Below, piece by piece: positions 38,201-46,365 of a DNA stretch of 64,000 nucleotides; within the stretch, counting starts at the first letter, position 1; every line of letters starts with the position of its first letter. The position numbers were made by a program, and so were the translations under genes. Under the pieces are notes generated by a model, which had not been told where the DNA came from, made no database searches, and saw only the letters and a program-made list of their open reading frames with translations. The DNA is taken from contig JANQLZ010000021.1 of assembly GCA_028280325.1 (NCBI GenBank), positions 27,615-91,614 of the forward strand, given 5' to 3'. The DNA comes from Bacillota bacterium (GTDB taxonomy: Bacteria; Bacillota; UBA994; PWPR01).

Positions 38201-39419
38201 CCCATATACTCATTTGACTATTTGGCGTTAATAATGCCTGCCTGATATACTGCGGCTCAGGAGGTACATCGCCATAGTAGCGCCCTTGACAGGTAATAAA
38301 ATACTGCGCTCTTTTAAGTACTGCTTTCATCTTTTTTAAATTATGATAGCCCAGCATGGAAAACCTTCTTTCTTTTATAATGCGCTGGGCAGTTCTTAGG
38401 CCAATCCCCGGGATTCGCAACAGGGTTCGGTAATCAGCCTTATTTATTTCTATCGGAAACAGTTCAGGATGCCGCAAAGCCCAGGTTATTTTCGGATCAA
38501 AATCAGGGTCAAAAAACGGATTGGCTTTATCCAGTATTTCTTCTGCCCTGAAGTGGTAAAATCTGAGCAGCCAATCTGCCTGATAAAGCCGATGCTCTCG
38601 TTTTAAAGGAGGCTGGTTAGTAAGAGCCGGCAGATTTTTATCCTCATTGATCGGAACATAGGCCGAGTAAAACACCCTTTTAAGGTTAAATTTATCGTAC
38701 AGCTTTTGGGTTGCATTGATTAGCGTCCAGTCACTGTCAGGTGTGGCCCCGACGATAAACTGGGTAGATTGTCCGCCTGGTACAAAACTGCGTTCTTTTG
38801 TACGGCCTGACTGATGAGGAAAAGCCAGTATCTGATTGCTAATGTAGCTCATTGGTTCCAGCAGAGCCGAATAGGTTTTCTGGGGAGCAAGCTGTTGCAG
38901 GCCTAAAACCGTGGGCAGTTCCAGATTTACGCTCATGCGGTCAACTAATAGACCTAAGCGGTAAACCAAAATACGATCGGCACCGGGGATTGCCTTCACA
39001 TGGATGTACCCATTAAATTTATACTCATGTCTCAATAAAAATATGGCTCTACACAGATTCTCCATAGTGTAGTTCGGAGATTTTTCTACAGCAGAGCTCA
39101 AAAAAAGCCCTTCAATGTAGTTTCTGCGGTAAAACTGGATTGTCAGTTCAGCTACCTGCCTGGGGGTAAATGAAGCTCTGGGATTATCGTTGCTACATCT
39201 GTTTACACAGTATTTACAATCGTAAATACATTTGTTGGTCAACAGGATTTTTAACAAGGATATACAGCGGCCATCGGCGGTCCAGGAGTGGCAAATCCCA
39301 GAGGAAGCTGAGCTGCCAATGCCGCCTGCTGTATTGGCTCTGTCAACACCGCTGGAAACACAGGACACATCATACTTGGCAGCATCTGCTAATATTTTAA
39401 GCTTTTCCATCACATTCAC
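38193..39419 (-). CDS. TIGR03916-type radical SAM protein, putative DNA repair or modification
   Basis: 408 residues from GTG 39419, 6 nt after GGGTG; an ATG at 39410 (MEKLKILADAAKYD) is also possible. The radical-SAM cluster motif is CIYDCKYC (CxxxCxxC). Conserved segments include RCISLLKILLTNKC, FVPGGQSTQFIVGA and FYSAYVPI. A C-terminal helix-hairpin-helix (LLRIPGIGLRTAQRII) suggests DNA contact. The pair with the DUF4130 gene is widespread in anaerobic bacteria and reminiscent of spore photoproduct lyase-like or base-modifying chemistry, but no activity is established. Confidence 0.88.
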   Translation of the reverse strand: MNVMEKLKILADAAKYDVSCVSSGVDRANTAGGIGSSASSGICHSWTADGRCISLLKILLTNKCIYDCKYCVNRCSNDNPRASFTPRQVAELTIQFYRRNYIEGLFLSSAVEKSPNYTMENLCRAIFLLRHEYKFNGYIHVKAIPGADRILVYRLGLLVDRMSVNLELPTVLGLQQLAPQKTYSALLEPMSYISNQILAFPHQSGRTKERSFVPGGQSTQFIVGATPDSDWTLINATQKLYDKFNLKRVFYSAYVPINEDKNLPALTNQPPLKREHRLYQADWLLRFYHFRAEEILDKANPFFDPDFDPKITWALRHPELFPIEINKADYRTLLRIPGIGLRTAQRIIKERRFSMLGYHNLKKMKAVLKRAQYFITCQGRYYGDVPPEPQYIRQALLTPNSQMSIWGG

Positions 39420-39436
39420 AGTTATCACCCTTTTCT

Positions 39437-39474
39437 AGTATACCATAAAAAAGCAAACATATGTTTGCTTTTTT
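39437..39474 (-). promoter_or_regulatory. LexA/SOS-like palindrome over the promoter of the radical-SAM pair
   Basis: A perfect 28-bp palindrome (39447-39474) with core GCAAACATATGTTTGC flanked by A6 and T6. The core resembles the Bacillota LexA (DinR) box, whose usual form is CGAACATATGTTCG. Reading leftward, a TATACT -10 element (39442-39437, with an extended TG) lies just past it, and the -35 position falls inside the palindrome, so a bound repressor would block the promoter. Confidence 0.6.
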
Positions 39475-39703
39475 CAGTAATAAATATATTTACAACCGTC
39501 AAAGATTTTTTGCGATCTTAACTGTATCTTCACTTATTAATTACCTCAAGATGGTATGCTGATAAATGTATAATCCCCCTATATAAAAGTTTAATCCCGT
39601 GACATGCTTAGCTGAAAACTTTACTAATTGTACGTGCCCACGAATCCCTCAAATTACATAATAGAAAATTCATTGAATATATTAAGGTAAGGGGTAAAGC
39701 TGT

Positions 39704-41407
39704 ATGAACATTAAAGAACTAAGAAAATCAATTATCGGCAGAAACACAGTTATGCAGGGCCCATATGGCAAAAGAATTATTACTTATGCCGATTACACTG
39801 CATCTGGTCAGGCAGCTACCCCGATTGAAGACAAGCTGAACATCATTAAGGAAACCTATGCCAATACCCATACCTTAGACAGCTATACCGGATTGTTGAC
39901 CACAGCATATTATCGTCAGGCTAAAAGAAAGATATTACGATATGTTGGCGCTGATGATAACTATGCTGTTTTACCAATTGGCAATGGTGTCACCGGGGCC
40001 GTACATAAATTACTGTGTATTTTGGGAATATATGAAGCTCCAATGAATAAAAAACTAAAAAATGATATTAAGAGAACACTGGGAGCGCAGGGGTTTTCAG
40101 GTTATCTCAATAAACTCCAAAATATTGAAAACCTGATGGCTAGTAAAAGGCCGGTAGTTTTTATCACCTCCTACGAGCATCACTCCAATGAGCTGATGTG
40201 GTGGGAAGGTTTTTGTGAAGTTGTCAGGGTTAGGCTAAATGAACAGGGGCGCTTTGACCTTGATCACCTGTCTGGCCTGTTACATTCAGAAAAATACCAG
40301 GGCCGCCAGAAAATCGGCTCATTTTCTGCGGCCTCCAATGTAACAGGTATTATTACCCCAGTTTATCAGATTGCAGAATTAATGCACGAACACGACGGCT
40401 TAGTTTTTTTTGATTATGCGGCCAGTGGTGCTTATGTTGAGATAAATGTGGCGCAGGGTCCTGCCAGCTATTTCGATGGTATTTATCTTTCGACACATAA
40501 GTTTGTTGGCGGGCCAGGCTCCGCCGGGCTTTTAATACTCAGGAAATCTGTTTACGACAAGTCAATCTCTCCAACCTGTGCTGGTGGTGGCACTGTTAAA
40601 TATGTCAACAAAACCAGCTACTATTTTTCAGATAACATTGAGGAACGTGAAGACGCCGGCACTCCCGGTATATTGCAGCTCATAAAATCAGCTCTGGCTC
40701 TGGAGATTAAAGAAAAAATTGGCTCAGATTTAATAAAAAAAATTGAGTGCAGCTACCTGGAGCAAGCCCTTAACAGGCTACAGAGCAATCCCAATATTGT
40801 GCTAATTGGTCCGGACACAGCAACTGATAAACTGGCAATTCTCTCCTTTAATGTCAAGTACAAAGAGGCCTTTTTACACCACAAGTTTATTACAAAACTA
40901 CTGAACGATTTATTTGGAATACAGACCCGAGCCGGGTGCGCCTGCGCTGGCCCTTATGGACATTGCTTATTGGGTATTGATCGGGAAAGAGCTGCCAGGT
41001 ATGTCGAGGTCACCCGGGTAGGGCTGGAATCTCTGAAGCCGGGTTGGGTCAGACTCAATTTTCATTACCATATCGATAAAGCAACCTTTAACTTTTTAAT
41101 TAATGCTATAGAATTTGTTGCTGATAATGCCCATTTGTTTTTAACAGACTATGTCCTGAACCCTGCAACCGGGGCCTGGACCAATAAAAATGAGCAGAAC
41201 GTAATTATGAAATTGGGTATAGACCTGAGCAGGAAAAAATCCGGCTTGGCCCGATCAATTCAGTTTATCAGTAGAAAACACGAGTATAAAAAATACTTAA
41301 GACTGGCAAGAAAACTAGCCACAGCCAGAAGCATAAAAAAACCAAGAATAAAACTGTTTGAGGGAGATCAATTTGCAGATATTGCCTGGTTTTATGTTAG
41401 AAATTGA
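39704..41407 (+). CDS. Class V aminotransferase-fold PLP enzyme (cysteine desulfurase/selenocysteine lyase-like)
   Basis: 567 residues, longer than the usual 400 for this fold. The N-terminus reads YADYTASGQA, a motif of this branch. The PLP lysine is about K266 in STHKFVGGPGS, and FFDYAASGAYVEIN holds the cofactor aspartate. A cysteine-rich loop RAGCACAGPYGH near residue 410 could provide the catalytic Cys of a desulfurase-like reaction. The last 100 residues form an extra basic helical tail. No iron-sulfur assembly genes are adjacent, so the substrate is open. Confidence 0.82.
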   Translation: MNIKELRKSIIGRNTVMQGPYGKRIITYADYTASGQAATPIEDKLNIIKETYANTHTLDSYTGLLTTAYYRQAKRKILRYVGADDNYAVLPIGNGVTGAVHKLLCILGIYEAPMNKKLKNDIKRTLGAQGFSGYLNKLQNIENLMASKRPVVFITSYEHHSNELMWWEGFCEVVRVRLNEQGRFDLDHLSGLLHSEKYQGRQKIGSFSAASNVTGIITPVYQIAELMHEHDGLVFFDYAASGAYVEINVAQGPASYFDGIYLSTHKFVGGPGSAGLLILRKSVYDKSISPTCAGGGTVKYVNKTSYYFSDNIEEREDAGTPGILQLIKSALALEIKEKIGSDLIKKIECSYLEQALNRLQSNPNIVLIGPDTATDKLAILSFNVKYKEAFLHHKFITKLLNDLFGIQTRAGCACAGPYGHCLLGIDRERAARYVEVTRVGLESLKPGWVRLNFHYHIDKATFNFLINAIEFVADNAHLFLTDYVLNPATGAWTNKNEQNVIMKLGIDLSRKKSGLARSIQFISRKHEYKKYLRLARKLATARSIKKPRIKLFEGDQFADIAWFYVRN

Positions 41408-41472
41408 CGAAACATTTGAAACCGATATAATTATAAGTAAACTTATATTTAAAATTTTTCAGAGGTGATGAT

Positions 41473-42552
41473 GTGCTTACTCCCGTCCAAAAAACCTTAG
41501 AATTCCTCAGTCTGTATCAAGTGATGCAGGAAAACTACCCATTTTTTCAAGTAAAAAAGAGGCAGTCTGGTGTAGATTGGCTGGCTAATCAGCAGCAGTA
41601 CATTCAGCAGATTGCCAATACTTCAGACGACCAGGAGTATTATTTTAAGCTGAAAAGCATCTTAGCCCAGCTGCAGGACTCACACCTGGCTATTGTATCT
41701 CCCCACTATATTACCGGATTAAAGGATATGTATGAGAACATCGGTTATCAAGCCTGGTCTCGAAAATTAGCAGCAGCCCTGCCCGATTATCAGTATTGGA
41801 TGAAACTTATTCCCAAGTCGGCAGCAAATGATTCTGCGGCTGAAACTTCAGGTTTTATTGTTAAAGAATACAATCAGCATGGAGCTGTCTATTTGCAAAT
41901 ACCTCGCTTTAAACTAAGCTCCAAAGCAGGTGAAGATCTTAAGAAATACCTGCTTGATCATGGGTCAGCCTCCAAAGTCATTATAGACATCAGAGGCAAC
42001 CAGGGAGGTAATGCGGCTCAGATACTTTATCTTATCCAGCCTTTAATTTCTGCACCTTTAACAGCTGAATTCACCTTTGTTTTAAAGGGTGGATGTTTAA
42101 TCAATGATTATATTCCAAGTGTACATATACCAAGTAAGGATATCTTACAGCCGCTGGCAACCCTGCCGGACGGACTCGATTATCCACCCGAACTGTTCAC
42201 TGAGTTTAAATCCTATTTTAACGTAGCATATCAGATTGAGCCCTGTCCCAACAGCTTTAAAGGGCAGGTTTATTTGCTGGTTGACCAGGAGGTGTACTCT
42301 TCTGCCGAAACATTAGCGGCCTGGTGCAAGTCTACCGGATTTGCTACTATAGTTGGTGAAAGAACCAAGGGGGATGGGATCGGCTTTGACCCGGTATTTT
42401 ATCAACTGCCCCATAGCCGTTTAATGCTTAGCCTGCCGCTGGCTTTAGGCTTAAATTCTGATGGTCAGGCCAACGCTGAATGGGGCACCAATCCCGATAT
42501 AATATGTAATCCGCAAGCTGCCCTGGAGTTGATATTGCAAGACCGACAATAG
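41473..42552 (+). CDS. S41-family peptidase-like protein
   Basis: 359 residues from GTG 41473 behind AGAGGTGATGAT. An N-terminal helical domain leads to the S41 protease core: VIIDIRGNQGGNA, then the serine region DQEVYSSAETLAAW (Ser near 276) and the following VGERTKGDGIGF. No signal peptide and no PDZ domain are evident, unlike secreted CtpA-type enzymes, so it may act in the cytoplasm. It follows the class V enzyme by 65 bp and may share its transcript. Confidence 0.82.
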   Translation: MLTPVQKTLEFLSLYQVMQENYPFFQVKKRQSGVDWLANQQQYIQQIANTSDDQEYYFKLKSILAQLQDSHLAIVSPHYITGLKDMYENIGYQAWSRKLAAALPDYQYWMKLIPKSAANDSAAETSGFIVKEYNQHGAVYLQIPRFKLSSKAGEDLKKYLLDHGSASKVIIDIRGNQGGNAAQILYLIQPLISAPLTAEFTFVLKGGCLINDYIPSVHIPSKDILQPLATLPDGLDYPPELFTEFKSYFNVAYQIEPCPNSFKGQVYLLVDQEVYSSAETLAAWCKSTGFATIVGERTKGDGIGFDPVFYQLPHSRLMLSLPLALGLNSDGQANAEWGTNPDIICNPQAALELILQDRQ

Positions 42553-42606
42553 GCTGGATAACAATGTACTGATAACAAGAGCAATATACAATTGCAATTT
42601 TTTATA

Positions 42607-42657
42607 GGATTGACTCAAAATAGACAGTAAAACTATTATGAGTTAGTCCTTTTTTTA
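42607..42657 (+). terminator. Terminator after the S41-like gene
   Basis: An 11-bp stem (GGATTGACTCA / TGAGTTAGTCC with two wobble pairs) and a run of seven or more Ts. Confidence 0.85.
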
Positions 42658-42720
42658 TCATATTCAGGTTGATTAAGCTAAACTTATTTAACCTATACTG
42701 TAAACATTGCCTATTTAGTC

Positions 42721-42749
42721 TTGACATAATGAACAATGTTCAATATAAT
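42721..42749 (+). promoter_or_regulatory. Consensus sigma-A promoter with internal operator dyad, MATE gene
   Basis: TTGACA (42721-42726), exactly 17 bp, TATAAT (42744-42749). The spacer holds the dyad TGAACAATGTTCA (42730-42742). A repressor bound there would sit between the two promoter elements, the common layout for drug-pump control. The regulator is not adjacent. Confidence 0.75.
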
Positions 42750-42790
42750 AAACAGCATGCAAGTGTTTTCAAATAGAAGGGGGAAGGCAT

Positions 42791-44176
42791 ATGAATAAAG
42801 AGAAACGGGCAGAAATGCTCGGTAAAGAGAAAATATCTAAGGCCTTAGTAACCTTATCAATCCCGGCAATCATGGGTATGATGGTCAGCGCCATCTACAA
42901 TATTGTCGATACCTTATTTGTTTCCAGCTTGGGAACCGAGGCTTTGGGTGCTGTAACTGTAGTTTTTCCTTTCTTTATGCTGATCTCTGCTTTCGGCATG
43001 ACCTTTGGTACCGGTGCCGCCTCGTATATCTCCAGGCTGCTGGGTCAGAAAAATGTGCAACGAGCCAGCCAGACAGTGATAGTAGCGTTTTTATCAAGTA
43101 TCTTTTTTGCCGGACTGTTCACTGTCTTTGGTCTAAACTATCTGGATAGGTTGCTGTCCCTGTTTGGGGCATCTCCGACGATCTTGCCTTACGCTAAGGA
43201 ATATGGCTTGTTTATCATTAGTGGATCAGTTTTTACTATGGGCAACATGACCCTTAATAATATGCTTCGGGCCGAAGGAAGCGCAAAAATGAGTATGATC
43301 GGGATCATGCTGGGGGCCGTCCTCAATATCATCTTAGATCCTATTTTTATCTTTGCGCTGGATATGGGAGTAAAGGGAGCGGCCTTAGCTACGGTAATTT
43401 CTCAAATGATATCTTTTGGTACTTTGCTGGGCTATTATTTGCTGAAAAAAAGTTTTGTGGAGTTTCGTCTGCGCAACTTTGTTTTTTCCGGAGAGATTTA
43501 CGGTGAGATCTTAAAAATCGGTCTCCCAACTTTACTCAGGCAGGGTCTGGCTAGTGTGTCGATGGGTATGATGAACTCGGCAGCAGTAGCCTATGGCGAT
43601 TCAGCAGTGGCTGCTATCGGGGTGACCAGTCGCATATTTATGATAGCCTTTTACGTAATTTTTGGCTTTTCACAGGGCTTTCAACCTTTGGCCGGGTTTA
43701 ATTACGGGGCTAAACAGTATCAGCGGGTTCAGGAAACTATCGCAGTGTCGGTGCGTTGGACGACGATTTACAGTGTAGTGATGGCTGTAATTTATGCAGT
43801 GGGGGCCACCCCAATTATCTCGGTTTTTTCTTCAGATCCCAATGTTTTAACTATCGGGACTAAGCTGCTGCGCTATTACAGTTTAATATTTCCGACCTTT
43901 GGCTTTACGGTTATCTATAACAGTGCTTTTATGGCTTTTGGCAAGGCCAAAGAGGCGCTGGTCCTATCCACAGCCAGACAGGGGATTTTTCTAATTCCGG
44001 CAATACTCATTTTACCCGCTTTGTTTGGGCTTGAAGGGGTTTTATTATGTCAGCCCATTGCCAATGTGCTGTCATTTGCGTTAACAGCACTCCTGGCCAG
44101 ACGCATCAGAACCGAACTGAAAGATTTGGCTGCCAATGAAGCAATAGTTAAAGAAAAGCTGGTGGCCAGCAGCTAA
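42791..44176 (+). CDS. MATE-family efflux transporter
   Basis: 461 residues, twelve membrane segments in two halves, normal length. N-terminal PAIMGMMVSAIYNIVDTLFV and the repeat-half motifs GTGAASYISRLLG and FGFSQGFQPLAGFNYGA are typical of the bacterial MATE (NorM/DinF-like) family, which couple Na+ or H+ entry to drug export. GGGGGAAGG precedes the ATG. It is monocistronic with its own strong promoter and terminator. Confidence 0.93.
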   Translation: MNKEKRAEMLGKEKISKALVTLSIPAIMGMMVSAIYNIVDTLFVSSLGTEALGAVTVVFPFFMLISAFGMTFGTGAASYISRLLGQKNVQRASQTVIVAFLSSIFFAGLFTVFGLNYLDRLLSLFGASPTILPYAKEYGLFIISGSVFTMGNMTLNNMLRAEGSAKMSMIGIMLGAVLNIILDPIFIFALDMGVKGAALATVISQMISFGTLLGYYLLKKSFVEFRLRNFVFSGEIYGEILKIGLPTLLRQGLASVSMGMMNSAAVAYGDSAVAAIGVTSRIFMIAFYVIFGFSQGFQPLAGFNYGAKQYQRVQETIAVSVRWTTIYSVVMAVIYAVGATPIISVFSSDPNVLTIGTKLLRYYSLIFPTFGFTVIYNSAFMAFGKAKEALVLSTARQGIFLIPAILILPALFGLEGVLLCQPIANVLSFALTALLARRIRTELKDLAANEAIVKEKLVASS

Positions 44177-44240
44177 GTTTCAAGTACACCAACCGAACTA
44201 CTATACCGCTCATTTTATATGCAGCATCAGAAAATAAACA

Positions 44241-44274
44241 AAGGGCTCACTCAAATTAAATGAGGAGCCCTTTT
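44241..44274 (+). terminator. Terminator after the MATE gene
   Basis: An 8-bp stem (AAGGGCTC / GAGCCCTT) with a 16-nt loop and a T run. Confidence 0.85.
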
Positions 44275-44308
44275 AATACACTATTAAAATATCTGAGACT
44301 ATAATTAG

Positions 44309-44535
44309 GGCTTACTGAATGAATCGCTAGAATTCAATCAGTAACGAGCAGAGCTCTTAGGCTTAACTAAGCCATTTTAGCCGGAATTATCGGCGTCTGA
44401 ACAGTGGCGTTTTGCAAAACGTCAACTTGACAGGTGCAAGGTTTTTTCATGATTTAAAGCATGTTGCACCTGTCAAGTTCAAAAAGCTTTAAAAGCAATA
44501 TAACTACAGGCTTTTTGAATTGTTCAGTGAGTCCT
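44309..44535 (+). mobile_element. MITE-like non-coding element
   Basis: About 227 bp of palindrome-rich sequence with no reading frame, filling the gap between the MATE and proS genes. The ends are imperfect inverted repeats: GGGCTTACTGAATGAA at the left, and TTCAGTGAGTCC at the right, whose complement is GGACTCACTGAA. The first 76 bp recur in inverse orientation at 24387-24462. Inside are the palindrome CGTTTTGCAAAACG (44408-44421) and the 16-bp inverted repeat at 44424-44479. A target duplication was not identified. Confidence 0.5.
44424..44479. repeat. Perfect 16-bp inverted repeat with 24-nt loop
   Basis: Arms AACTTGACAGGTGCAA and TTGCACCTGTCAAGTT, inside the MITE-like element. There is no T run, so a terminator is unlikely. 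It may be a structural part of the element. Confidence 0.8.
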
Positions 44536-44537
44536 AC

Positions 44538-45986
44538 TTAATAGGCTTTGGCGATATAAACCATATGCCGGGCCGGTTTTTCGCAGAAGTGGCAGCCATT
44601 ACCCAGGTTTTCCTGATCAAAAGGAATACAGCGAATAGTTGCGCCGGTTCTGTCCTTAATTAAATCTTCGCAGTCCCGGCAGCCGCACCACATAGCTTTT
44701 GCCAGTCCATTTCCATCTGATAGCTTTTCCTGAAGCTCAGTTAATGAACTTACTGTATAGGTATTGCTTTCACGCCTTTTAAGGGCCTTGTTTAGCATAT
44801 TATTTTGAATTTTTGTCAGCAGTTGAGGCAGGGCTGCTGCAGATTCTTCAATGCCTAACTCTATCTTGGCCAAGGTGTCTCTTCGACAAACGGTGATGGA
44901 TTTTTTCTTCAAATCCCGTGGTCCCAGTTCCAGGCGCAATGGCACCCCTTTCATTTCCCATTTGTTAAACTTATACCCGGGAGAGAATCCCGAATCATCA
45001 TCCAGCTTTACTCTGAGGTGCGGACGCAGCGCTTTTTCCAACTCCCGGGCCGCCGTGAGTACAGCTGGGTTTTTATGAGCGGCAATGGGTATAATCACGG
45101 CCTGAACTGGGGCAATAGCCGGGGGCAGAACCAAGCCCCGGTTATCTCCATGTACCATAATTACCGCACCAATTAAGCGGGTGGTAACCCCCCAGGAGGT
45201 GTGATACGGGTTAACTAAGTCGCCATCAATATTTGAGTAACAAATGTTAAAGGCTTCGGTAAAATGCTGTCCCAAAAAATGAGAGGTTCCGGCCTGCAGA
45301 GCTTTGCCGTCATGCATCAGGGCCTCGATCGTATAGGTACACTCTGCACCGGCAAATTTCTCTTTTTCAGATTTTTGGCCGGCTACAACCGGTATGGCCA
45401 ATAGCTGTTCAGCCAGTTGGCGATAGATATCTAAGATTAAACGTGTCTCTGCTTCAGCCTCTCCTCGACCGACATGAAGGGTGTGGCCTTCCTGCCAGAG
45501 AAATTCAGCTGTTCTTAAAAACGGGCGGGTTGTTTTTTCCCAGCGGACTACATTGCACCACTGATTGTACAGGTAAGGCAGGTCGCGGTATGATTTAAGC
45601 CATTTGGCATACATTGAGCAGATAATGGCTTCAGAGGTCGGCCGAATACACAGCCTTTCAGACAGCTCCTTATTCCCACCATGGGTTACCCAGGCCACCT
45701 CTGGAGCAAAGCCCTCAATATGCTCGGCCTCTTTGTTCAGTAAACTTTCAGGAATCAGCAGTGGAAAGTACAGGTTCTGATGACCTGTTTCTTTCAACTG
45801 GCGGTCTAAATGCTGTACGATATATTCCCAGATAGCATAGCCGTAGGGACGGATAACCATAAAGCCTTTAACCGGGGCGTAGTCTACCATTTCAGTTTTG
45901 GTAATTACATCGGTATACCAACGGGCAAAGTCCTCTTCCATCGGGGTAATCTCTTTTACGAATGCCTGCTTTTTGTTACTCATCAT
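44538..45986 (-). CDS. proS: Prolyl-tRNA synthetase, archaeal/eukaryotic type
   Basis: 482 residues. Class II core with motif 2 in the region RWEKTTRPFLRTAEFLWQEG and ATP-binding GDNRGLVLPPAIAP. The short form without the editing insertion and with a C-terminal zinc-type domain (CGCRDC, then CHFCEKPARHMVYIAKAY) marks the archaeal-like ProRS (type 3), known in several clostridia. Two ATGs stand at the start; GGAGG is 4 nt from the first and 7 nt from the second (45983), so the second may be used. Expression is governed by the T-box leader at 46006-46285. Confidence 0.96.
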   Translation of the reverse strand: MMSNKKQAFVKEITPMEEDFARWYTDVITKTEMVDYAPVKGFMVIRPYGYAIWEYIVQHLDRQLKETGHQNLYFPLLIPESLLNKEAEHIEGFAPEVAWVTHGGNKELSERLCIRPTSEAIICSMYAKWLKSYRDLPYLYNQWCNVVRWEKTTRPFLRTAEFLWQEGHTLHVGRGEAEAETRLILDIYRQLAEQLLAIPVVAGQKSEKEKFAGAECTYTIEALMHDGKALQAGTSHFLGQHFTEAFNICYSNIDGDLVNPYHTSWGVTTRLIGAVIMVHGDNRGLVLPPAIAPVQAVIIPIAAHKNPAVLTAARELEKALRPHLRVKLDDDSGFSPGYKFNKWEMKGVPLRLELGPRDLKKKSITVCRRDTLAKIELGIEESAAALPQLLTKIQNNMLNKALKRRESNTYTVSSLTELQEKLSDGNGLAKAMWCGCRDCEDLIKDRTGATIRCIPFDQENLGNGCHFCEKPARHMVYIAKAY

Positions 45987-46005
45987 CGTACCTCCAAAAA
46001 AATTT

Positions 46006-46285
46006 AAGCCCTCATCTACAAAGAGACGAAGGGCTTATTTTCGCGGTACCACTCTTATTCCGAGCACTAATCCATTTAGTGCTGGGCACTTGATAAAGAT
46101 AACGGTTTTAACCGACCAAACTTACTCTGTTTCAGTTCAGTAGCTCGGGGACGGGTTCAGCAGCCAGCGGAACAGAGACCTCTCAGCCGTGGATCTCTTC
46201 TCTGGATTTCATGGGTGCCTACTGATTCCCTTCATTGCCATCGATGTTGACAAGCAGATTCTCGCCAACCTCTTTTTATTATATG
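46006..46285 (-). promoter_or_regulatory. T-box riboswitch (tRNA-Pro) controlling proS
   Basis: On the minus strand the leader contains the T-box core AGAGTGGTACCGCG (about 46050), followed by a terminator stem of AAGCCCT type (46006-46036) ending in an A/T run just before the proS ribosome site. Upstream lies a stem-I region with AGTAGG and GGCTGAGAG elements. In the expected specifier bulge, the triplet after TGAA is CCC (46155-46153), followed by a purine; CCC is a proline codon and fits the gene downstream. Uncharged tRNA-Pro would stabilise the antiterminator and raise proS expression. Confidence 0.92.
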
Positions 46286-46290
46286 CTTAT

Positions 46291-46330
46291 AAGGTAACGA
46301 TCTGCTTTAGCACATCGTTTAATTAGTTCT
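46291..46330. promoter_or_regulatory. Motif shared with the PFOR upstream region, copy 2
   Basis: AAGGTAACGAT then TCTG, ending ATCGTTTAATTA. It contains the dyad AACGAT-N12-ATCGTT. It lies at the very start of the proS leader transcript, just downstream of the -10 element, opposite in orientation to the copy at 32021 relative to the gene. Confidence 0.35.
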
Positions 46331-46332
46331 GC

Positions 46333-46361
46333 ATTATATGCCAATCTGGTTCAGTTGTCAA
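46333..46361 (-). promoter_or_regulatory. Consensus sigma-A promoter of proS
   Basis: On the minus strand TTGACA (46361-46356), 17 bp, TATAAT (46338-46333). It would start the T-box transcript near 46326. The -35 element touches the end of the transporter gene upstream. Confidence 0.8.
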
Positions 46362-46365
46362 GCAC

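Noticed and set aside
39447..39474. The 28-bp palindrome as a terminator
   Set aside because: No gene ends there; both neighbours start and point away from it, and it overlaps the promoter of the leftward gene, so an operator is the better reading.
45810..46143. Plus-strand frames opposite the start of proS and its leader
   Set aside because: They overlap the T-box riboswitch and the proS start in antisense; they are shadows.
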